Origin: DASWUD01 sp036401755 | GTDB lineage: Bacteria > Pseudomonadota > Gammaproteobacteria > Thiohalomonadales > Thiohalomonadaceae | Length of the DNA stretch: 5,676 bases | NCBI GenBank assembly: GCA_036401755.1 | Contig: DASWUD010000188.1 | Location: forward strand, 1-5,676 | Direction: 5' to 3' | Program-made: the position numbers and the translations under genes | Notes under the pieces: model-generated | What the model was told of the DNA's origin: nothing | The model's input: only the letters and a program-made list of their open reading frames with translations | The model's database searches: none | In this document: positions 1 to 5,132 of the stretch, piece by piece | How positions within the stretch are numbered: the stretch's first letter is position 1 | How the letters are laid out: every line of letters starts with the position of its first letter

Positions 1-238
1 CGATCAACTCCACCACCACATCCACCTCGGGGTGGTTGACCACCGCCATCGGATCGGTAGTCAGCTCCAAATCACCTGCGACCTTGCGCGCCTTCTCCAG
101 ATTGCGCACCGCGGCCATGCGCACGGTGATATCGCGGCCGGCGCGGCGTGCGAGCTCCGGTGCATTGCGGCGCAATACGGCGAGGGTGCCGCCACCAACC
201 GTTCCCAATCCCAACAGTCCCACTTTGACCGGTTTCAT
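1..238 (-). CDS. hom: Homoserine dehydrogenase, N-terminal part (runs off left edge)
   Basis: The 79 visible codons encode the NAD(P)-binding start of homoserine dehydrogenase, the cytoplasmic enzyme that reduces aspartate semialdehyde to homoserine for threonine and methionine synthesis. Seen: a beta strand followed by the Rossmann motif GLGTVG (residues 10-15), then a basic stretch and the segment TDPMAVVNHPEVDVVVELI, where this family carries its second conserved nucleotide-binding strand. The start is the ATG at 236-238; an AGGA lies 12 bases upstream, a somewhat long spacing. It lies 34 bases after alaA on the same strand and probably belongs to that operon. The substrate-binding and any C-terminal ACT regulatory domain lie outside the window, so feedback control cannot be judged. 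In many proteobacteria thrC follows hom (known, not visible here). The family call is fairly secure; an unrelated dehydrogenase sharing this N-terminus is unlikely. Confidence 0.9.
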   Translation of the reverse strand, partial: MKPVKVGLLGLGTVGGGTLAVLRRNAPELARRAGRDITVRMAAVRNLEKARKVAGDLELTTDPMAVVNHPEVDVVVELI

Positions 239-272
239 ATAGCTGTTTTTTCCTGGTTTTTACTGTGTTTTT

Positions 273-1550
273 CTACACCGCGAGGCTGGTGTGGCGTTTG
301 CGGTAGTTGTCGAGGAAACGCGCCATGCGCGTCACGGCCTCGGTGATTTCGTCCATGCCCGGCAAAAATACCAGGCGAAGGTGATCCGGATGCGGCCAGT
401 TGAAGCCGGTTCCCTGCACCACCAGCACCTTCTCCTCGACCAGCAGATCGAGAATAAACTCGCGGTCATCGGTGATCGGATACATCTTCGGATCGAGCTT
501 CGGAAAGAGGTACATGGCCCCCTGTGGTTTGACACAGGAGACACCCGGAATCTGGGTGACCATCTCCCACACCCGGTCGCGCTGGCGTAACAACCGTCCA
601 CCAGGCGCCACCAGATCGTTGATGCTCTGATAACCGCCCAGCGCCGTCTGGATGGCATGCTGCGCCGGGACATTGGCGCACAGGCGCATCGAGGCGAGCA
701 TGGTCAACCCTTCGATGTAGTCACCGGCATGGCGCTTGTCGCCGGAGACCACCAGCCAGCCGGCGCGATAACCGGCGGCGCGGTAGTTCTTCGACAGGCC
801 ATTGAAGGTAACGAACAGCACATCATCAGCCAGCGAGGCGATGGAGGTGTGCTTGATGCCGTCGTAGAGCACCTTGTCGTAGATCTCGTCGGCATAAATG
901 ATGAGCTGATGCTCGCGGGCGATCTGGATGACTCCTTTGAGGATCTCATCGGGATAGACCGCGCCGGTCGGATTGTTCGGGTTGATGATGACGATGGCGC
1001 GCGTGTTCGGTGTGATACGCGCACGAATGTCGTCGAGATCCGGCAGCCAGCCCGCCCCCTCATCGCAGATGTAGTGACGCGGCGTGCCGCCAGCGAGGGC
1101 CACTGCAGCTGTCCACAATGGATAGTCGGGTGCGGGCACCAGTACTTCGTCGCCATTGTTGAGCAGCGCCTGCATTGCCATCACGATCAGTTCGGAGACA
1201 CCGTTGCCGACATAGATATCCTCCATCTGCACATTCTTGATCCCCTTCTGCTGGGTGTAGTGCATGATCGCCTTGCGCGCGGAGAAGAGCCCCTTGGAGT
1301 CTGAGTAACCGGAGGCATTGGGCAGATTGAAGATCACATCCTGCAGGATCTCTTCAGGTGCCTCGAAACCGAACGGTGCGGGATTACCGATGTTCAGCTT
1401 GATGATGCGGTGCCCCTCCTCCTCCATCTGGCGTGCACGCACCATCACCGGTCCACGGATGTCGTAGCAGACGTTGGCGAGCTTGGAAGATTTAACGACG
1501 GGACGCAGGGTCGACACAGTAGTTTCCTGAAAGGTTGGATTCTTGCTCAC
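273..1550 (-). CDS. alaA: Alanine transaminase AlaA (PLP-dependent, class I/II)
   Basis: Predicted cytoplasmic aminotransferase that makes alanine from pyruvate with glutamate as amino donor. The 425-residue protein matches my recollection of E. coli AlaA along nearly its whole length, including KSSKLANVCYDIRGPV (20-35), KLNIGNPAPFGF (51-62), LVPAPDYPLWTAAV (137-150) and ASMRLCANVPAQHAIQTALG (286-305). Fold-type I hallmarks are present: NPNNPTG (190-196), Asp221 in ADEIY contacting the PLP ring nitrogen, Schiff-base Lys254 in GLSKNYR, and Arg392 expected to bind the substrate carboxylate. The start is uncertain. The GTG at 1550 overlaps the alaC stop as GTGA and has AGGA 9 bases upstream. A second in-frame GTG at 1517 has AGGA 7 bases upstream and would give 414 residues, closer to the E. 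coli length and removing 11 residues unlike the family. I list the longer form because of the coupled overlap. Second gene of the alaC-alaA-hom operon. Substrate preference is inferred from homology. Confidence 0.95.
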   Translation of the reverse strand: MSKNPTFQETTVSTLRPVVKSSKLANVCYDIRGPVMVRARQMEEEGHRIIKLNIGNPAPFGFEAPEEILQDVIFNLPNASGYSDSKGLFSARKAIMHYTQQKGIKNVQMEDIYVGNGVSELIVMAMQALLNNGDEVLVPAPDYPLWTAAVALAGGTPRHYICDEGAGWLPDLDDIRARITPNTRAIVIINPNNPTGAVYPDEILKGVIQIAREHQLIIYADEIYDKVLYDGIKHTSIASLADDVLFVTFNGLSKNYRAAGYRAGWLVVSGDKRHAGDYIEGLTMLASMRLCANVPAQHAIQTALGGYQSINDLVAPGGRLLRQRDRVWEMVTQIPGVSCVKPQGAMYLFPKLDPKMYPITDDREFILDLLVEEKVLVVQGTGFNWPHPDHLRLVFLPGMDEITEAVTRMARFLDNYRKRHTSLAV

Positions 1551-2749
1551 CCGTGGCCATCCTTGCGGAACATCTCGCGAATGCCGCGAATGGCCTGGCG
1601 GGTACGATGTTCATTTTCAATGAGGCCAAATCGCACGTGGTCATCGCCATAGCTACCGAAGCCGATGCCGGGTGAGACCGCCACCTTGGCCTTCTCCAGC
1701 AGCTGTTTGGAGAACTCCAGCGAACCGAGATGGCGATAGGGTTCGGGGATCTTCGCCCAGACAAACATGGTCGCCTTCGGTTTCTCCACGTGCCAGCCGA
1801 TGCTGTTGAGCCCTTCGCACAGCACGTCACGCCGCTGCTGGTACATGTCGCTGATTTCGCGCACGCACTCCTGCGGACCTTCCAGTGCGGTAATGGCCGC
1901 CACCTGGATCGGCGTGAACATGCCATAGTCGAGATAGGACTTCATCCGCGCGAGGGCGCCGACCAGCACCGGGTTACCAACCATGAAGCCGACGCGCCAG
2001 CCGGGCATATTGTAACTCTTGGAGAGGGTAAAGAATTCGACCGCGATCTCTTTCGCACCGGCCACCTGCATAATGGAGGGGGCCACATAGCCGTCGAAGG
2101 CGATGTCGGCGTAGGCTAGGTCGTGGATCACCCAAATCTGGTGCTCGCGGCAGATGGCCACCACCTTTTCGAAGAACTCCAGCTCGACACACTGGGCGGT
2201 GGGGTTGCCGGGGAAGTTCAGCACCAGGAATTTCGGCTTCGGCCAGGAGTCGCGGATCGCCTTCTCCAGCTCGGCGAAGAAGTCGCCCCCTTCGATGAGG
2301 GGTACGTGACGGATGTCGGCACCGGCAATAACAAAACCGTAGGGGTGGATCGGATAGGCGGGATTGGGCACCAGCACCGCATCGCCGTGATCTACCGTCG
2401 CCAGAGCCAGATGGGCCAACCCCTCCTTGGAGCCGATGGTGACGATCGCCTCCTTGTCCGGGTCCAGCTCCACATCAACGCGGTTCTTGTACCAGCTGCA
2501 GATGGCACGGCGCAGGCGCGGGATCCCCTTGGACATGGAGTAGCGGTGGGTGTCGGGGCGCTGTGCCGCTTCGACCAGTTTGTCGACGATGTGCTGCGGG
2601 GTCGGCTGGTCGGGATTGCCCATGCCGAAATCGATGATGTCCTCGCCGCGGGCGCGCGCCTTCTGCTTCAACTCCGTGACGATGGCGAAGACGTAGGGAG
2701 GCAGTCGCTTGATTCTCTGGAAATCTTCTTGCAAGGCAGCGGTCCGCAA
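1547..2749 (-). CDS. alaC: Alanine transaminase AlaC (PLP-dependent, class I/II)
   Basis: Predicted cytoplasmic glutamate-pyruvate aminotransferase, a second alanine-forming enzyme only distantly similar to its neighbour AlaA. The 400-residue protein matches recalled E. coli AlaC (formerly YfdZ) closely: RLPPYVF (15-21), RGEDIIDFGMGNPD (34-47), IVTIGSKEGLAHL (102-114), QCVELEFFEKVVA (186-198), EFFTLSKSYNM (238-248). Catalytic features: Asn182 in FPGNPTA, Asp210 in the HDLAYAD segment, Schiff-base Lys244 in LSKSY, and Arg373 in HVRF for the substrate carboxylate. No ATG or GTG suits the N-terminus. The TTG at 2749 gives the same length as the E. coli protein but has only a poor ribosome site. 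A TTG at 2734, with GGA 8 bases upstream, would give MQEDFQRIKRLPPYVF, which also fits the family. First gene of the operon, about 50 bases downstream of a strong promoter; its stop overlaps the alaA start. Confidence 0.95.
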   Translation of the reverse strand: MRTAALQEDFQRIKRLPPYVFAIVTELKQKARARGEDIIDFGMGNPDQPTPQHIVDKLVEAAQRPDTHRYSMSKGIPRLRRAICSWYKNRVDVELDPDKEAIVTIGSKEGLAHLALATVDHGDAVLVPNPAYPIHPYGFVIAGADIRHVPLIEGGDFFAELEKAIRDSWPKPKFLVLNFPGNPTAQCVELEFFEKVVAICREHQIWVIHDLAYADIAFDGYVAPSIMQVAGAKEIAVEFFTLSKSYNMPGWRVGFMVGNPVLVGALARMKSYLDYGMFTPIQVAAITALEGPQECVREISDMYQQRRDVLCEGLNSIGWHVEKPKATMFVWAKIPEPYRHLGSLEFSKQLLEKAKVAVSPGIGFGSYGDDHVRFGLIENEHRTRQAIRGIREMFRKDGHG

Positions 2750-2843
2750 TAGTGGTTGACGTCCATGGCTGTCGGCAAATGCCGGGTCAACCGAAAACTG
2801 GTAACATTACTGACCGCCCTTTTCCCTGTCAATCCAATACGAT
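2750..2843. other. Divergent intergenic region, alaC / Mth938-domain gene
   Basis: This 94-base gap holds the minus-strand operon promoter (listed separately) and two small inverted repeats: CGGCA-AA-TGCCG (2773-2784), in the presumed alaC leader just downstream of the expected transcription start, and GGTCA (2785-2789) paired with TGACC (2811-2815), flanking the -10 box. Either could be an operator, but both are short enough to be chance. I looked for a plus-strand promoter for the Mth938 gene. TTGACG at 2756-2761 has no acceptable -10 at 15-18 bases, and TAACAT at 2802-2807 lacks a -35, so its promoter stays unidentified. Confidence 0.5.
2804..2832 (-). promoter_or_regulatory. Sigma-70 promoter of the alaC-alaA-hom operon
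   Basis: Read on the minus strand, a perfect TTGACA -35 box (2827-2832) is followed by exactly 17 bases and a TAATGT -10 box (2804-2809). Transcription should begin near 2797, leaving an untranslated leader of roughly 48 bases before the TTG at 2749. This is too short for a conventional attenuator, and I see no leader peptide. The -35 box ends only 11 bases before the ATG of the divergent gene at 2844, so expression of that gene and of this operon may interfere. The sequence match is direct; activity is inferred. Confidence 0.75.
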
Positions 2844-3233
2844 ATGCGCTTCAGCCAGGATACCACCAGCCGCGGTTACACCATCCATGCCGTCACCGCC
2901 AACGGGGTGATGGTGAAATCTCCAGAAGGGGGATCGCTGCTACTGCGGTGCAGTTTCATCATCAGTGCGGAGAGTCTCATCACCGATTGGGAGCCCCGTG
3001 CCATTGACCAACTCCAGAGTAGCCATTTTGCGGCAATCGTTGCGCTGCAGCCGGAGGTGGTGCTGCTCGGTACCGGTGCCCGACTGCACTTCCCGCCCCC
3101 CGCCCTGCTCGCCCCGTTGATGGCGGCTGGCATCGGCTGCGAGGTGATGGACGGTGCTGCCGCCTGCCGCACCTCTAATGTCCTCAACGGTGAGGGGCGC
3201 AAGGTAGTGGCGGCACTGCTGTTTTCTGAGTGA
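2844..3233 (+). CDS. Mth938-domain (DUF498/NDUFAF3-like) protein
   Basis: Small 129-residue cytoplasmic protein with a single Mth938-like domain (DUF498), the family that includes mitochondrial complex I assembly factor NDUFAF3; the bacterial role is unclear. Seen: PEVVLLGTGARLHFPP (70-85), the family's strand and GTG turn, and GIGCEVMDGAAACRTSNVLNGEGRKVVAALL (96-126 region), matching the conserved C-terminal signature of a G-x-x-x-E-V-M-D stretch followed by AACRT, NVL and a basic VVAALL end. Family members usually have Thr where this protein has Gly104 and an aromatic residue where it has Ser111 (from memory). There is no signal peptide or membrane segment. ATG 2844 is the only usable start because a stop occurs in frame at 2811-2813; no clear Shine-Dalgarno sequence precedes it. 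It is divergent from alaC and convergent with rpoS. Genes of this family often sit beside aminotransferase-hom-thrC clusters in beta- and gammaproteobacteria (recalled), hinting at conserved linkage rather than function. Confidence 0.88.
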   Translation: MRFSQDTTSRGYTIHAVTANGVMVKSPEGGSLLLRCSFIISAESLITDWEPRAIDQLQSSHFAAIVALQPEVVLLGTGARLHFPPPALLAPLMAAGIGCEVMDGAAACRTSNVLNGEGRKVVAALLFSE

Positions 3234-3237
3234 ATAC

Positions 3238-3284
3238 AAAAAAGCGACGGCCCGCACCTTCCGGTAGCGGGCCGTCACTTTTCT
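3238..3284. terminator. Bidirectional rho-independent terminator between convergent genes
   Basis: A perfect 10-bp GC-rich stem, GACGGCCCGC (3246-3255) with GCGGGCCGTC (3267-3276), encloses an 11-base loop whose ACC and GGT can pair further around TTCC. Beyond one C/A mismatch, AAAAG upstream pairs with CTTTT downstream. The T tract after the stem on the plus strand can end the Mth938 transcript, and the A tract before it becomes a U tract for the minus-strand rpoS transcript. Its place, 4 bases after one stop codon and 14 bases after the other, fits a shared terminator. Confidence 0.9.
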
Positions 3285-3297
3285 GAACGAAAGAGAA

Positions 3298-4284
3298 TCA
3301 GACGGCGCCGGCGCCATACCCCTCACGCACCAGAATCTCACGCAGCCGCTTGAGTGCCTCGATCTGGATCTGCCGCACCCGTTCACGGGTCACCCCGATC
3401 TCGGCACCCACCTCTTCCAGGGTGGCTACTTCGCGGCCGTGGAGGCCGAAACGGCGTTCCACCACCTCGCGCTGCTTTTCGGAGAGCTGATCGAGCCACA
3501 GGTCGATATGGCTGCGCACCTCCTCGTCCTGCAGGATATCGGAGGGGTCGGTGTTGTTTTCGTCGGGAATGGCATCAAGCAGCGATTTGTCGCCGTCACG
3601 GCCAAGAGGCACATCCACAGAAGTGACGCGCTCGTTGAGGCCGAGCATGCGCTCCACGTCCTCCAAAGGACGATCCAGCGTTTCGGCGATCTCCTCGGCG
3701 GTCGGTTCGTGATCGAGTGACTGAGAAAGGTGACGCGCTGCACGCAGGTAGACGTTGATCTCCTTGACCACATGGATCGGCAGACGGATGGTACGCGTCT
3801 GATTCATGATGGCCCGTTCGATGGTCTGGCGGATCCACCAGGTGGCGTAGGTGGAGAAGCGGAAGCCACGCTCCGGATCGAACTTCTCGACGGCGCGGAT
3901 CAGGCCGAGATTGCCCTCTTCGATGAGATCGAGCAGGGCCAAACCGCGGTTGAGGTAGCGGCGTGAAATCTTTACCACCAGCCGCAGATTACTTTCGATC
4001 ATGCGCTGGCGCGCCTTGAGATCGCCCTTAAGCGCCAGACGCGAGAAGTAGACCTCCTCCTCGGCGCTCAACAAGGGGGAAAAACCAATCTCACTGAGAT
4101 ATAGGCGGGTTGCATCCATCTGCCCGTCGGGAAAAGCACCTGCCTCAAAGACGGCGGCATCTTCAGAGCCATCAAGCTCTTCGTCGCCAACCGGCTCCTC
4201 ATCCTCATCCTCCTCCAATAGACCTATGACTTCTGCCTTATCCAAATCGAACTCTTCTTCGGTATGTGCATTGCTCGTCGTCAT
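3298..4284 (-). CDS. rpoS: RNA polymerase sigma factor RpoS (sigma-38)
   Basis: General stress and stationary-phase sigma factor that directs RNA polymerase to RpoS-dependent promoters. At 328 residues it is about the size of E. coli RpoS (330). Domains in order: acidic N-terminus (residues 24-41 nearly all Glu/Asp), region 1.2 (about 56-88, ATRLYLSEIGFSPLLSAEEE), region 2 (94-165) with NLRLVVKISRRY, the core-binding LLDLIEEGNLGLIRAVEKFD and the -10 recognition stretch GFRFSTYATWWIRQTIERAI, region 3 (about 170-250), and region 4 (about 262-317) with the helix-turn-helix GVTRERVRQIQIEALKRLR. HVVKE (171-175) contains Lys174, the apparent equivalent of E. coli Lys173 used in RssB/ClpXP proteolysis (alignment from memory). 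The C-terminal tail GYGAGAV replaces the ALFRE-type ending of enteric RpoS. ATG 4284 has AGGA 8 bases upstream. It lies 17 bases after nlpD; the main rpoS promoter in E. coli is inside nlpD, but I found no convincing equivalent here. Confidence 0.97.
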   Translation of the reverse strand: MTTSNAHTEEEFDLDKAEVIGLLEEDEDEEPVGDEELDGSEDAAVFEAGAFPDGQMDATRLYLSEIGFSPLLSAEEEVYFSRLALKGDLKARQRMIESNLRLVVKISRRYLNRGLALLDLIEEGNLGLIRAVEKFDPERGFRFSTYATWWIRQTIERAIMNQTRTIRLPIHVVKEINVYLRAARHLSQSLDHEPTAEEIAETLDRPLEDVERMLGLNERVTSVDVPLGRDGDKSLLDAIPDENNTDPSDILQDEEVRSHIDLWLDQLSEKQREVVERRFGLHGREVATLEEVGAEIGVTRERVRQIQIEALKRLREILVREGYGAGAV

Positions 4285-4292
4285 AATCCTAG

Positions 4293-4297
4293 TCCTG
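4293..4297 (-). promoter_or_regulatory. Ribosome binding site of rpoS
   Basis: Minus-strand CAGGA sits 8 bases before the ATG at 4284 and so fits as the Shine-Dalgarno sequence. A second AGGA at 4287-4290 is only 2 bases from the ATG, too close to serve. The site lies in the 17-base gap after the nlpD stop codon, so ribosomes finishing nlpD could help load rpoS. Confidence 0.65.
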
Positions 4298-4301
4298 GGT
4301 G

Positions 4302-5132
4302 TCAGTTCTTCTTGGGCAGATACCTGCTGGGATCCACCGGCTTACCTTCCTTGCGAATTTCGAAATGCAAAATCGCACCTTCCTTGGGGCTGATGCCCAT
4401 CGTTGCAATTTTCTGTCCGGCCGCCACCTTGTCACCCTCCTTTACCAGCAGCTGACTGTTGTGGCCGTACGCGCTCAGATAGACATCATCGTGCTTGATT
4501 ATGATCAGCTTGCCGTAACCAAGCAGACCACTACCACTGTAGACCACATCTCCCGCTGCTGCAGAAAAAATTGGTTGTTCGCTCCGACCTGTGATATCGA
4601 TCCCCTTCTTTCCGGAATCGGGATCAAACCTCGCCACCACCTTTCCCTCCGTTGGCCAGCGCCAAGCGCTCATAACAGTCTTGGGGCCGTTATCAGGCTT
4701 TTCAAGTGCGCGCCCGGAACTGGTTCGCATTTTTTTCTGTTCACCCACAGATTTTGTGGTTGCCAACTGGCGCGGCTTGGTCATGGTGCTTTGCGTGGTA
4801 GCGGACGGGGTGCGCGATTTTGAGTGCGATTTTTGGGGGGGTGAGGTGGGCGGTGGCTGGTTGACAGGAGGGGGCCGACGCTGCGGGGGTGGGCTCATCA
4901 CCAAGATCTCTCCCTTATGGATGAGATAGGGAGGGGTGATGTGATTCCAGGCGGCCACATCACGATAGTCGAGACCGAAGCCCCAGGCTATGGAATAGAG
5001 GGTGTCGCCAGGACGGACCGTGTAGGTTTCGGACCGTTCGCTGCGCTCACCCGGCGGGGTAAGCTCTCCACACCCCGACAATAGCAGGGCCGCCCAGATG
5101 ACGATGATGTAGCTGCTGCGGTGTCTACCCAT
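4302..5132 (-). CDS. nlpD: NlpD-like lipoprotein: LysM plus degenerate M23 (LytM) domain
   Basis: Predicted outer-membrane lipoprotein that activates a peptidoglycan amidase (AmiC in E. coli) at division sites. From the ATG at 5132 it has 276 residues. A basic start and hydrophobic helix lead to the lipobox LSGC with Cys at residue 21. Gly-Glu follows, not Asp at +2, so Lol sorting to the outer membrane is expected. A LysM domain (about 36-80, YTVRPGDTLYSIAWGFGLDY) binds peptidoglycan; a Pro/Ser/Thr/Lys-rich linker (about 81-155) has no clear fold. The C-terminal M23 domain (about 156-273) keeps the fold motifs GIDITG, YSGSGLLGYGKLIIIKH and LHFEIR. The first zinc His of HxxxD and the first His of HxH appear replaced (by Lys and Ile), as in E. 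coli NlpD, so it is probably an activator rather than an enzyme. GTG 5138 in the same frame would add two residues; neither start has a clear Shine-Dalgarno. Its start overlaps the preceding gene by 8 bases. Confidence 0.93.
   Translation of the reverse strand: MGRHRSSYIIVIWAALLLSGCGELTPPGERSERSETYTVRPGDTLYSIAWGFGLDYRDVAAWNHITPPYLIHKGEILVMSPPPQRRPPPVNQPPPTSPPQKSHSKSRTPSATTQSTMTKPRQLATTKSVGEQKKMRTSSGRALEKPDNGPKTVMSAWRWPTEGKVVARFDPDSGKKGIDITGRSEQPIFSAAAGDVVYSGSGLLGYGKLIIIKHDDVYLSAYGHNSQLLVKEGDKVAAGQKIATMGISPKEGAILHFEIRKEGKPVDPSRYLPKKN

Noticed and set aside
239..272. Terminator or promoter between alaA and hom
   Set aside because: The 34-base gap is A/T-rich but has no stem and no paired -35/-10 boxes, so read-through is the simplest view.
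32..346. Plus-strand ORF spanning the hom-alaA junction
   Set aside because: It is antisense to the hom N-terminus and alaA C-terminus, both strongly supported, and has no domain of its own.
657..1304. Long plus-strand ORF (215 codons) opposite alaA
   Set aside because: It lies wholly antisense to a gene with complete catalytic motifs, its translation matches no family I know, and GC-rich codon bias commonly opens such frames.
2123..2752. Plus-strand ORF (209 codons) opposite alaC
   Set aside because: It is a mirror frame of a well conserved gene, with no recognisable domain and no ribosome site.
4498..4526. Possible internal rpoS promoter in nlpD (CATAAT on the minus strand)
   Set aside because: The -35 position reads CTGCTT, a poor match, and the TG element is out of register, so I did not annotate it, although an internal promoter is expected from other species.
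4299..4823. Plus-strand ORF (174 codons) opposite nlpD
   Set aside because: It overlaps nlpD almost entirely in antisense, and the nlpD frame has a lipobox, LysM and M23 motifs.
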